This document shows positions 33,714-42,392 of a stretch of 64,000 nt of DNA, one piece after another (position 1 is the first letter of the stretch; every line of letters begins with the position of its first letter). The position numbers and the translations under genes were made by a program. Under the pieces are notes generated by a model. That model saw only the letters and a program-made list of their open reading frames with translations. It did not search any database and was not told the DNA's origin. This DNA is from Variovorax sp. UMC13. Lineage in GTDB: Bacteria > Pseudomonadota > Gammaproteobacteria > Burkholderiales > Burkholderiaceae_C. The DNA lies in NCBI RefSeq assembly GCF_014170375.1, contig NZ_LZZW01000042.1:1-64000 (forward strand). Direction: 5' to 3'.

Positions 33714-34337
33714 TTATTCACCGCGTGTCATCTTGCGGTGCCAGAGAGGATGGTTCAGTTTCGCCCATCCTTCGGTGACAGTGCCCCGCGTCATCGCGCG
33801 TAGCGTGCCCTTGACCCAGATCGCCGCATAGATGTGCGTGATGACCGAGAGGATCAGCACCACCGCCGAGACCGAATGCACCAGCACCGCGATGCGCCGC
33901 ACCGTGATCGGGAAGAAGTGGACGAACCAGGGGCTCCAGAACATGAAGCCGGTCACGAACAGCAGCAGCAGGCTCAGGCCGAAGGCCCAGAACACCAGCT
34001 TCTGGCCGGCGTTGTACTTGCCCACGGGCGGCATCGAGGCCTTGTCGCCCGCGAGCATCTTGGGCGCGTTGGCGATCCATTCGCGGTCGCTGCGGTCCAG
34101 CAGGTTCTCGCGCCACATGGTGAAGAACAGGAACACGAAGCCCAGCACCATCGCCACGCCCAGGAAGGGGTGCAGGATGCGGGTCCACGGCCCGCCGCCG
34201 AACAGCGCGCTGAAGAAGAACAGCGAGGGATGGAAGAAGGCCAGGCCCGAGAGTGCGGCGGCGAAGAACATCAGTGCGACGAACCAGTGGTTCATGCGCG
34301 TGGCGTCGCGGTAGCGGCGGAGGTATCGCTGGGTCAT
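33714..34337 (-). CDS. fdoI: formate dehydrogenase cytochrome b556 gamma subunit
   Basis: Membrane subunit that carries heme b and passes electrons to quinone; 207 residues with four transmembrane helices. Heme-ligand histidines are visible in RMNHWFVALMFF, LHPFLGVAMV, VLVHSVSAVV and THIYAAIW. The ATG at 34337 is used because upstream codons lie in the intergenic and fdoH tail region. Together with FdoG and FdoH it forms the respiratory formate:quinone oxidoreductase. Confidence 0.95.
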   Translation of the reverse strand: MTQRYLRRYRDATRMNHWFVALMFFAAALSGLAFFHPSLFFFSALFGGGPWTRILHPFLGVAMVLGFVFLFFTMWRENLLDRSDREWIANAPKMLAGDKASMPPVGKYNAGQKLVFWAFGLSLLLLFVTGFMFWSPWFVHFFPITVRRIAVLVHSVSAVVLILSVITHIYAAIWVKGTLRAMTRGTVTEGWAKLNHPLWHRKMTRGE

Positions 34338-34353
34338 CGCATGCTCCTTGGGT

Positions 34354-35334
34354 TCAGGCGCGCGGGCGGCCGTCGGGTGGCGCATCGAGCGGGGCGACGA
34401 CTACGCCGTGTTCGGGCGGGGCCTCGATCACCACGATGTCGCCGTCGTCGTGCTCATCGGTGCCATTGTCTTCCTTGGCCTCGATCGGGCCGACCTTCAT
34501 GTAGTGGAAGAAGCTGCCGACCACCGCACCGACCATCGCGAACACCGCGAGCGGCTTGGCCACGCCCTTCCACAGCGAGACCAGCGGGCTGATCTTGGGA
34601 TTGGTGGGCAGGTTGCTGTAAAGCCCGGGGCGGTCGGCATGCTGCAGCACATACATCACGTGCGTGCCGCCCACGCCGGCCGGGTCGTAGACGCCCGCGT
34701 TGGCGAAGCCGCGGTCCTTCAGGTCGACGATGCGTTCCGAGGCGTACTCGTGCATCGCGTCCTTGGTGCCGAAGTGGATCGCGCCCGTGGGGCAGGCCTT
34801 GACGCAGGCCGGCTCCAGGCCCACGCCCACGCGGTCGGAGCACAGCGAGCACTTGTAGGCCTTGTTGTCGGTCTTGCTGATGCGCGGCACGTCGAAGGGG
34901 CAGCCGGTCACGCAGTTGCCGCAGCCCACGCAGTGCTCGCTGATGAAGTCGACGATGCCGTTGCTGTACTTGACGATGGCGCCGGGCGCGGGGCAGGCCT
35001 TGAGGCAGCCTGGGTCCTCGCAATGCATGCAGCCGTCCTTGCGGATCAGCCACTCGAGCTTGCCCGGCTCGGGCTCGACTTCGGCGAAGCGCATCACGGT
35101 CCAGGAGTCGGGCGTGAGGTCGTTCGGATTGTTGTAGCTGCCGCCCACGTCGCCGATCTCGTCGCGCAGGTCGTTCCACTGCATGCACGCGACCTGGCAG
35201 GCCTTGCAGCCGATGCAGGTCGAGACGTCGATCAGCTTGGCGACTTCCTTCACCTGCGGCCGCCCGCGGGCGTGCGGCGAGGGCGTGGTGGTGGCCGAGC
35301 GGGCGGCGATGTCGAGGGTTTGGAGGGAGGACAT
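34354..35334 (-). CDS. fdoH: formate dehydrogenase iron-sulfur beta subunit
   Basis: Electron-transfer subunit with four [4Fe-4S] clusters, 326 residues. The ligands are CIGCKACQVAC, CMHCEDPGCLKAC, CVGCGNCVTGC and the block CSLCSDRVGVGLEPAC. A C-terminal membrane anchor (PLAVFAMVGAVVGSFFHYMK) is followed by an acidic tail (KEDNGTDEHDDGD). It travels across the membrane with FdoG by the Tat route in E. coli. The ATG at 35334 begins after the intergenic repeat copy 3; a longer open frame upstream lies inside that repeat and is rejected. Confidence 0.96.
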   Translation of the reverse strand: MSSLQTLDIAARSATTTPSPHARGRPQVKEVAKLIDVSTCIGCKACQVACMQWNDLRDEIGDVGGSYNNPNDLTPDSWTVMRFAEVEPEPGKLEWLIRKDGCMHCEDPGCLKACPAPGAIVKYSNGIVDFISEHCVGCGNCVTGCPFDVPRISKTDNKAYKCSLCSDRVGVGLEPACVKACPTGAIHFGTKDAMHEYASERIVDLKDRGFANAGVYDPAGVGGTHVMYVLQHADRPGLYSNLPTNPKISPLVSLWKGVAKPLAVFAMVGAVVGSFFHYMKVGPIEAKEDNGTDEHDDGDIVVIEAPPEHGVVVAPLDAPPDGRPRA

Positions 35335-35358
35335 CAGCGGCTCCGGTCGTCGGTCTTG

Positions 35359-35473
35359 CTCCTTCCCCCTTTGGGGGAAGGCAGGGATGGGGGCCGGCCT
35401 GCGAACAGGCACTGCGCGAGAGCAGAGGCTGTCGTGCCCCCACCCCGGCCCTCCCCCAGCGGGGGAGGGAGGA
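35359..35473. repeat. intergenic GC-rich repeat, copy 3
   Basis: Third copy, between fdoH and fdoG, with left arm CCTTCCCCCTTTGGGGGAAG, a diverged centre (GGCCGGCCTGCGAACAGGC) and the right arm CCTCCCCCAGCGGGGGAGGG. It is preceded by the same short flank GTCTTGCT as copy 2. It lies in the middle of a co-transcribed operon, where the hairpins could reduce fdoHI expression relative to fdoG. Confidence 0.8.
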
Positions 35474-35496
35474 ATGCATCGAGCGCGTGTGTCATC

Positions 35497-38400
35497 TCAT
35501 GCCTTCTCGATGTTGACCGTGAACGATTTGTACTCGGGCGTCTGTGTGTTCGCATCGCCCACGAAGGGCGTCAGCGTGTTCACCAGGTAGCCCGGCTTCG
35601 CCAGGCCGATGAAGCCCCAGTGGTTGGGCAGGCCCACCGTGTGCACCGTGCGGCCGTCCACCTGCAGCGCGTTGATGCGCTTGCTCACCAGCGCCACCGC
35701 CTTGATGAAGCCGCGCTTGCTGCTGACCTTGACCCAGCCGCCGTTCTCGATGCCTTTCTCCTTGGCCAGCTCCTCGCCGATCTCGACGAACTGCTGCGGC
35801 TGGATGATGGCCGAGGTGCGCACGTTCTTGGTCCAGTAGTGGAAGTGCTCGGTGAGCCGGTAGCTGGTCGCCACATACGGGAAGTCCTTGGGCACGCCCA
35901 GCCGTTCGAGGTCGCCCTGGAAGATGCGCGCCGCGGGGTTGGCGCGTGCCACCTCGCTCTTCGGGTGCATCAGGTTGTTGACCAGCGGCGACTCGAAGGG
36001 CTCGTAGTGCTCGGGCAGCGGGCCCTCGGCCATGCCGGTGGGCGCGAACAGCCGGGCCACGCCCTCGGCGGTCATGATGAAGGGCCGCACCGCGTCGGCC
36101 TCCATCGGGTTCGCGTCGGGCCGGATGTCGGGGATGTCCGATCCGCTCCAGGCCTTGCCGTCCCAGCGCACCAGCGTGCGTTTGGGAATCCAGGGCTGGC
36201 CGGTGGTCGGGTCGACCGAGGCCGCGTTGTAGAGGATGCGGCGGTTGGCCGGCCAGGCCCAGGTCCAGTTGAGCGCCTGGCCGATGCCGTAGGGGTCGGC
36301 GTTGTCGCGCCGCGCCATCTGGTTGCCGGCCTGGGTCCAGGCGCCGGAATAGATCCAGCAGCCCGAGGCCGTGCTGCCGTCGTCGCGCAGCAGGCCGAAG
36401 CCCGAGAGCTGTTCGCCGGCCTTGGCCAGCACCTTGGTCGGGTCCTTGGGATCGAGCAGGTCGGTCAGGGCCTTGCCGTTGTATTCCATCGCCAGCTCCT
36501 GGGCGGAGGGCGCGTGCGGAATCTTGTAGGGCCAGGTCAGGTTGACGATCGGGTCCGGGAAGGCGCCACCGTCCTTCGCATAGGCGGCGCGGATGCGGCT
36601 GAACAGGCCGGCCACGATCTCGATGTCGGGCATGGCCTCGCCCGGCGGCTCGGCGCCCTTCCAGTGCCATTGCAGCCAGCGGTTGGAATTGGTCAGCGAG
36701 CCTTCTTCCTCGGCAAAGCAGGTCGAGGGCAGGCGGAACACCGTGGTCTGGATGTCGGCGGTCTTGACGTCGTTGAAGGCGCCGAAGTTCTGCCAGAACT
36801 CGCTGGTCTCGGTGACCAGCGGGTCGATGGTGACCAGGAACTTGAGCTTGGACAGCCCGTCGACAATCTTCTTCTTGTCCGGGAACGATCCGACCGGGTT
36901 GAAGCCCTGGCAGATGTAGCCGTTCATCACGCCCTTGTTCATCAGCTCGAAGGCCTGCAGCACGTCGTAGAGCTTGTCGATCTTGGGCAGGTAGTGGAAG
37001 GCCCAGTCGTTCTCGGCCTTGGCCGCATTGCCCCACCACGACTTCTGCATGCTGACGAAGAACTTGGGGTAGTTCTGCCAGTAGCTCATCTGGTTGGGCC
37101 GCAGCGGCTTGAGCGCGCGGGTCTTGTAGTAGGTCTCGAGCGTCTGCTCGCCATCGCGCGCCAGCGACATGTAGCCCGGCAGCGAGTTCGACAGCAGCCC
37201 CAGGTCGGTCAGGCCCTGGATGTTGCTGTGCCCGCGCAGCGCGTTCATGCCGCCGCCCGGCACGCCGATGTTGCCCAGCAGCAGCTGCATGATGGCCGCG
37301 GTGCGGATCATCTGCGAGCCGGTGCTGTGCTGCGTCCAGCCCAGCGCGTACATCACGGTCATCGTGCGGCCCGGCACGCTGGTGCTCGCGATGTACTCGC
37401 AGACCTTCAGGAACTTGTCCTGCGGCGTGCCCGTGATGCGGCTCACCAACTCGGGCGTGTAGCGCGCGTAGTGGCGCTTCATGACCTGCAGCACGCACTG
37501 CGGGTCCTGCATCGTCATGTCGACCTTGGCCATGCCGGCCTCGTCGAGCGCATAGCCCCAGGACTTGGTGTCGTAGTTGCGCTTCTCGGCGTTGTAGCCG
37601 CTGAACAGGCCGTCCTCGAATTTGTAGTCAGGCCCGACGATGAAGGTCGCGTTGGTGTAGTGCCGGACGTACTCGGTCTGGATCTTGTTGTTGGACAGCA
37701 GGTAGTTCAGCACCCCCGACAGGAAGGCGATGTCCGAACCGGCGCGCACCGGTGCGTAGTAGTCGGCCATGGCGGCCGAGCGCGTGAAGCGCGGGTCGAC
37801 CACGACCAGCCGCGCCTTGTTCTGCTTCTTGGCCTCGATCACCCACTTGAAGCCGCACGGATGCGCTTCCGCGGCGTTGCCCCCCATGATCAGCACGACA
37901 TCCGCGTTCTGGATGTCCTGCCAGTGGTTGGTCATTGCGCCTCTGCCGAACGTCGGGGCCAGACTGGCCACCGTCGGTCCGTGTCAAACGCGTGCCTGGT
38001 TGTCGAAGACCAGCATCCCGAGCGAGCGGAATGCCTTGTGGGTGATGTAGCCCGTTTCGTTGGAGGAGGCCGAGGCGCACAGCATGCCGGTGCTCGTCCA
38101 GCGGTTGACCACCGCGCCATCGGCGTTGGTGCGCTGGAAGTTGGCATCGCGGTCGGCCTTCATCAGCTTGGCGATGCGGTCGAAGGCCGAATCCCAGCTG
38201 ATGCGCTTCCACTCGTTGCTGCCGGCCTCGCGCACCTCGGGGTACTTGAGCCGGTTCGGGCTGTGCACGAAGTCGAGCAGGCCCGCGCCCTTGGGGCACA
38301 GCGTGCCGCGGTTCACCGGGTGATCCGGGTCGCCCTCGATGTGCAGCACGTCGGCCACCACGTTCTTGGCCTTGTCGCCCAGGCTGTACATGATGATCCC

Positions 38401-38571
38401 GCAGCCCACCGAGCAGTAGGGGCAGGTGTTGCGCGTCTCGGTGGTGCGGGCCAGCTTGAAGTTGCGGGCCTCGGCCAGCGCGGCGGTGGGCGAGAAGCCC
38501 AGCACCACCATGCTGGAGCCGACCAGCCCGGCCCCGCTGACGCGGAAGAATTGGCGGCGGCTCATGTCCAT
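35497..38571 (-). CDS. fdoG: selenocysteine-containing formate dehydrogenase major subunit (UGA = Sec196)
   Basis: Mo-bis-MGD catalytic subunit of formate dehydrogenase-N/O type. The 1024-codon frame is interrupted by one UGA at 37984-37986, which must be read as selenocysteine: it is residue 196, the same number as in E. coli FdnG, and the flanks VFDNQARV and HGPTVASLAPTFGRGAMT match the family on both sides. The N-terminus has a Tat signal (SRRQFFRVSG), then CPYCSVGCG and TLCPKG for the [4Fe-4S] cluster. Automated callers would split it into two frames (37984-38571 and 35497-37971). It is the first structural gene after the lipoprotein gene. Lys/Arg residues after the Sec (GGNAAEAHP) are conserved. 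Confidence 0.97.
37946..37986 (-). promoter_or_regulatory. bacterial SECIS element in fdoG
   Basis: A hairpin begins immediately after the UGA. Counting the U of UGA as 1, the upper stem pairs 14-16 with 31-33 and 18-21 with 27-30, leaving a bulged U17 and an apical loop AGUCU (22-26) containing G23 and U24. U17, G23 and U24 are the SelB-recognised bases in the E. coli fdhF SECIS, and all fall at identical positions. Lower-stem pairing (10-13 with 38-41) extends it. Confidence 0.93.
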
Positions 38572-38676
38572 GACAGAACCTCCTGAAGCAATGCGCTGTG
38601 TTTCATCGTGGTCTTTTCTTGGAAGTCAGGAATCGCAGACGGATGCGTCAGGCTCTGGCGGCCTGCTGCCTCTTCT

Positions 38677-39027
38677 TCATTTGGGGGCCGGGCGGCCATC
38701 GCCGCCGGTCGGGCTGGCGGGCCCAGCACCGCCGGAGGCCGATCCACCCTGGTTGTCGGCCATGCCGCCGATCGCGGTGCCGCCTTCGGACGGTCCTTTC
38801 TCGGGAGCGGCTGCTGCCACCTTGTCGCCCGAGGGCGCGGCCTTGATGCCGGCGGGATAGCTGCTGGAGGGCGGGCCGCCCGATGCCGCGGTCGGGCCTT
38901 CGCCGGCGATCGCAGCGGCGGGCTTGGGCGGTGAAGACGGCTTGCGGTCGCAGCCGGCGAGCGCCACGACGGCGACCAGCGCCAGGACGGCGGCGGTCAT
39001 CGGACTGCGGGGACATCGAGGGATCAC
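38677..39027 (-). CDS. small lipoprotein upstream of fdoG
   Basis: A 116-residue protein with a lipobox LAGC (in VVALAGCDRKPSS) after a basic N-terminus and hydrophobic segment, so it is probably an outer- or inner-membrane lipoprotein. The mature part is low-complexity Pro/Ala/Gly/Ser with GGTAIGGMADNQGG and no domain. The GTG at 39027 is favoured by AAAGGAG six bases upstream; ATG at 39000 is an alternative. It heads the fdo-sel operon, 105 bases ahead of fdoG. Function unknown; a link to the periplasmic formate dehydrogenase is inferred from position only. Confidence 0.72.
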   Translation of the reverse strand: MIPRCPRSPMTAAVLALVAVVALAGCDRKPSSPPKPAAAIAGEGPTAASGGPPSSSYPAGIKAAPSGDKVAAAAPEKGPSEGGTAIGGMADNQGGSASGGAGPASPTGGDGRPAPK

Positions 39028-39040
39028 GGCGTGCTCCTTT

Positions 39041-39119
39041 GCGTCTCAGGGTGCGTCTCAGGGTGCGTCTCAGTTTAGCGACACATCATCGCCCCTGGCC
39101 ATCTATACCCTACTAGGGT
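39041..39119. promoter_or_regulatory. tandem 12-mers and ACCCTA-C-TAGGGT palindrome upstream of fdo operon
   Basis: Between the lipoprotein gene and the divergent FtsX-like gene lies a 12-base direct repeat GCGTCTCAGGGT present 2.75 times (39041-39073), followed by a perfect palindrome ACCCTA-C-TAGGGT (39107-39119). The palindrome resembles operators of CsoR/FrmR-type regulators (core TACCC...GGGTA), but this likeness is by eye. The region must contain the promoter for the lipoprotein-fdoG-selC transcript. Confidence 0.5.
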
Positions 39120-39152
39120 GGACCCGTACCGGCGTCGGCTATCGTCGGCCCC

Positions 39153-41669
39153 ATGAACTCTTCTCTTCGCCTCGGTTGGCGCACGCTCTGGCGCGACCTG
39201 CGTGCCGGCGAACTGCGCCTGTTGATCGTCGCCGTGCTGCTGGCCGTGGCCGCGCTCACCGCCGTCGGCTTCTTCGCCGACCGCCTCAAGGGCGGCCTGC
39301 AGCGCGATGCGCGCCAGCTGCTGGGCGGCGATGCGGTGCTGACCAGCGACAACCCCACGCCGGCCGCCTTCATCGCGCGTGCGCAGGCGCTGGGGCTCCA
39401 GTCCACGACCACCTACGGCTTCCCCACCATGGCGCGCGCCAGCGATGCGCAGGGCGGCGCGAGCAAGCTGGTGTCGCTCAAGGCCGTGAGCGCCGGCTAT
39501 CCCCTGCGCGGCAACGTGCAGGTGGCGGCGTCCAGCGATGCGCCGGGCCAGGTCACGCGCGAGGTGCCGGCGCCGGGCGAGGTCTGGGTCGACCCGCCGC
39601 TGCTCGATGCGCTGGGCCTGAAGATCGGCGACACGCTGCTGCTGGGCGACGCCGGCCTGCGCGTGAGCCGCGTGATCACGCTCGAGCCCGATCGCGGCGG
39701 CGGCTTCGCGAGCTTCTCGCCGCGCGTGATGCTCAACCAGGCCGATGTGGCGCGCACCGCGCTCGTGCAGCCGGCCAGCCGCGTCAGCTACCGCTTCGCG
39801 GTGGCCGGCAGCGAGCGCGCGGTCAAGGCCTTCAGCGACGAGACCGACGCCAGCCTCAAGAAGGGCGAACTGCGCGGCGCGCGGCTCGAATCGCTGGAAA
39901 GCGGCCGGCCCGAGATGCGCCAGACGCTGGACCGGGCCGAGAAATTCCTCAACCTGGTGGCGCTGCTGGCCGCGCTGTTGAGCGCCGTGGCCGTGGCGCT
40001 GGCCGCGCGCGGCTTCGCGGCCAGCCACCTGGACGACTGCGCGATGCTGCGGGTGCTGGGCCAGAGCCAGCGCACCATCGCCGGCGCCTATGCCTTCGAG
40101 TTCGCGATCGTCGGGCTGGTGGCGAGCGGGCTGGGCGTGGCGATCGGCTTCGGCGTGCACTACGCCTTCGTGCTGCTGCTGGCCGGACTGGTCGAGACCG
40201 CGCTGCCCGCGCCCACGCTGTGGCCCGTGGCCTTCGGCCTGGGCATGGGCCTGGTGCTGCTGTTCACCTTCGGGCTGCCGCCGGTGCTGCAGCTGGCCAA
40301 GGTGCCGCCGCTGCGCGTGATCCGGCGCGACGTGGGCGGACTCAAGCCGGCCTCGCTCGCGGTGCTGGGCATCGGCGCGGCCGGCTTCGTCGCGATGCTG
40401 CTGGCGGCCAGCAGCGACCTCAAGCTGGGGCTGATCGCGGTCGGCGGCTTCGCGGGCGCGGTGGCGGTGTTCGCCGTGCTCAGCTGGGTGGCGGTCAAGG
40501 TGCTGCGCCGCAGCGTCAACGAATCGACCGCACCGCGCTGGCTGGTCCTGGCCACGCGCCAGATCTCGGCCCGGCCCGCCTATGCGGTGGTGCAGGTCAG
40601 CGCACTGGCGGTGGGCCTGCTGGCGCTGGTGCTGCTGGTGCTGCTGCGCACCGACCTGGTGGCGAGCTGGCGCAAGGCCACACCGCCCGACGCGCCCAAC
40701 CGCTTCGTGATCAACGTGATGCCCGACCAGAGCGAGGCGTTCCAGAAGTCGCTGCGCGACGGCGGCGTGTCGAACTTCGACTGGTACCCGATGATCCGCG
40801 GCCGGCTGGTCGCGATCAACGACAAGGCCGTCTCGCCCGACGACTACACCGAGGACCGCGCCAAGCGACTGGTCGACCGCGAATTCAACCTCAGCAACAG
40901 CGCCGAGGCGCCGCCGCACAACGGCATCACCGCGGGCGCCTGGACGCCGGGCGCCAAGGACGAGGTCAGCGTGGAGGCCGGCCTGGCCGAGACCCTCGGT
41001 CTCAAGCTCGGCGACACGCTGCGCTTCGACATCGGCGGCATGCAGAACGACGCGCGCATCACCTCGCTGCGCAAGGTGGACTGGGGCTCGCTGCATGCCA
41101 ACTTCTTCGTGATGTACACCGTGGCCTCGCTGCCCGACGTGCCCGTGACCTACATGGGCGCCTTCCGCGCGCCCGAGACCCGGGGCTTCGACAACGCGCT
41201 GGTGCGGGCCTACCCCAACGTCACCAACGTCGACATGAGCGCCACCATCGGCCAGGTGCAGCGGGTGCTCGACCAGGTGATCCGCGCGGTCGAGTTCCTG
41301 TTCGGCTTCACGCTGGCGGCCGGGCTGGTGGTGCTGTTCGCGGCCGTCACCGCCACGCGCGAGGAGCGGGCGCGCGAGTTCGCCGTGATGCGCGCCGTGG
41401 GCGCGCGCGCCAGCCTGCTGCGACAGGTGCAGCGCGCCGAACTGGTGGGCGTGGGCCTGCTGGCGGGCTTCCTGGCCAGCATCGCCGCCTCGGCCATCGG
41501 CTGGGGCCTGGCGCGCTATGTGTTCGATTTCAGCTGGACCGCGTCGCCGCTGGTGCCCTTGGCCGGTGCGGCCGCGGGTGCCGTGCTGGCGCTGGCGGCC
41601 GGCTGGTGGGGCCTGCGCGAAGTGCTCAACCGCCCGGTCGTCGACACATTGCGCCGCGCTGCGGAATAG
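39153..41669 (+). CDS. FtsX/MacB-like ABC transporter permease (YbbP type)
   Basis: An 838-residue inner-membrane protein with two FtsX-type permease units, each with large periplasmic loops, like E. coli YbbP. The first four-helix unit includes FLNLVALLAALLSAVAVAL; the second has FGFTLAAGLVVLFAAVTATR and RAREFAVMRAVGAR (the FtsX cytoplasmic motif). YbbP normally pairs with an ATPase (YbbA) encoded alongside it, but no ATPase gene is next to it here. Role probably in lipoprotein or envelope processes; exact cargo unknown. It is divergent from the fdo operon. Confidence 0.88.
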   Translation: MNSSLRLGWRTLWRDLRAGELRLLIVAVLLAVAALTAVGFFADRLKGGLQRDARQLLGGDAVLTSDNPTPAAFIARAQALGLQSTTTYGFPTMARASDAQGGASKLVSLKAVSAGYPLRGNVQVAASSDAPGQVTREVPAPGEVWVDPPLLDALGLKIGDTLLLGDAGLRVSRVITLEPDRGGGFASFSPRVMLNQADVARTALVQPASRVSYRFAVAGSERAVKAFSDETDASLKKGELRGARLESLESGRPEMRQTLDRAEKFLNLVALLAALLSAVAVALAARGFAASHLDDCAMLRVLGQSQRTIAGAYAFEFAIVGLVASGLGVAIGFGVHYAFVLLLAGLVETALPAPTLWPVAFGLGMGLVLLFTFGLPPVLQLAKVPPLRVIRRDVGGLKPASLAVLGIGAAGFVAMLLAASSDLKLGLIAVGGFAGAVAVFAVLSWVAVKVLRRSVNESTAPRWLVLATRQISARPAYAVVQVSALAVGLLALVLLVLLRTDLVASWRKATPPDAPNRFVINVMPDQSEAFQKSLRDGGVSNFDWYPMIRGRLVAINDKAVSPDDYTEDRAKRLVDREFNLSNSAEAPPHNGITAGAWTPGAKDEVSVEAGLAETLGLKLGDTLRFDIGGMQNDARITSLRKVDWGSLHANFFVMYTVASLPDVPVTYMGAFRAPETRGFDNALVRAYPNVTNVDMSATIGQVQRVLDQVIRAVEFLFGFTLAAGLVVLFAAVTATREERAREFAVMRAVGARASLLRQVQRAELVGVGLLAGFLASIAASAIGWGLARYVFDFSWTASPLVPLAGAAAGAVLALAAGWWGLREVLNRPVVDTLRRAAE

Positions 41670-41714
41670 GTCTGCGCTCCCAGGGGGCAGGTCCGGCCCC
41701 CGACAATCCGGGCC

Positions 41715-42125
41715 ATGCAAATCCAGGACAAACCCAAGTTCGACACGCCCTTCGAATGGATCGGCGGCGAGGCCGCTGTCGACGCGCTGGTCACCCGCTT
41801 CTATGACCTGATGGACCTCGAGCCGGCGTATACGCGGCTGCGCGCCGTGCATGGCCCTTCGCTCGACAACGCGCGTCAGCGGCTGTTCTGGTTCCTCTGC
41901 GGCTGGCTCGGCGGCCCGCAGCACTACACCGACCGCTTCGGGCACCCGATGCTGCGCGCGCGCCACATGCCGCAAAGCATCGGCGGCCATTCGATCGGCA
42001 TCGCCGAGCGGGATCAATGGCTGGCCTGCATGGACCAGGCCATGGGCGAGACCGGTGTCGACGAGGCGCTGCGGACCCGCCTGCGCGACTCCTTCTTCAA
42101 GACCGCGGACTGGATGCGCCACTGA
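41715..42125 (+). CDS. group II truncated haemoglobin
   Basis: A 136-residue 2-over-2 globin. The proximal heme ligand His is in MLRARHMPQSIG, and the group II features FDLMD-like VTRFYDLMDLEP, WLGGPQHYTDRFGHPML and WLACMDQAM are present. Group II globins bind oxygen and nitric oxide and support redox/oxygen chemistry in the cytoplasm. The ATG at 41715 has GACAAT seven bases upstream, so the mRNA may be leaderless. It follows the FtsX gene by 45 bases. Confidence 0.92.
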   Translation: MQIQDKPKFDTPFEWIGGEAAVDALVTRFYDLMDLEPAYTRLRAVHGPSLDNARQRLFWFLCGWLGGPQHYTDRFGHPMLRARHMPQSIGGHSIGIAERDQWLACMDQAMGETGVDEALRTRLRDSFFKTADWMRH

Positions 42126-42184
42126 AGCGCTATTTCGACAGCCGCGAACAATCTGTTACCAGGATGTAGGCCTCTACCGCGGCA

Positions 42185-42392
42185 TTGTTCCCGTTTCGTG
42201 AACACCGCGTATCATTTCCTTAAGGGTTTCTACTTATTGGCTGGGTTAAGATTCATCCAACAGAGCAGAAAGCATCAAAAAAGAAGCAACTGCTCTGGGT
42301 GAGCTTGGCACCGAGCGCGGCGGCCGCCCCCGAAAGGGACGGCGCCCCCCGATACCGGTTCGAATCATCCCTACCCAATAAGGAAAACTGAA
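42185..42392 (+). promoter_or_regulatory. promoter plus structured 5' leader RNA, riboswitch-like, of unknown class
   Basis: TTGTTC (42185-42190) and TATCAT (42210-42215), 19 bases apart, form a possible promoter with start near 42222. The leader then folds on a long closing stem: CTTATTGG, GGG and GATTC (42233-42254) pair with GAATC, CCC and CCAATAAG (42362-42382). Inside are a perfect eight-base hairpin CAGAGCAG/CTGCTCTG (42261-42297), a GGTG/CACC hairpin (42298-42312) and GC-rich hairpins to 42350. The 3' strand of the closing stem overlaps the Shine-Dalgarno AAGGA (42380-42384), eight bases before the ATG at 42393. This resembles a multi-branched translational switch; I do not recognise it as a known riboswitch. 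Confidence 0.6.

Noticed and set aside
35497..38571. fdoG as two separate genes or a pseudogene
   Set aside because: The only interruption is UGA at the position of selenocysteine in the family, with a matching SECIS hairpin and complete selA, selB, selC and selD in the window.
38562..38747. A 61-codon minus-strand frame between the lipoprotein and fdoG
   Set aside because: Its first two thirds lie over the lipoprotein coding sequence in another frame. Only its last 14 codons are worth noting as a possible minigene.
42340..42382. tRNA remnant suggested by GGTTCGAATC near 42358-42367
   Set aside because: The bases flanking the T-loop-like string do not form a T stem, and the rest of a tRNA is absent. 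The sequence is instead explained as part of the long closing stem of the leader.
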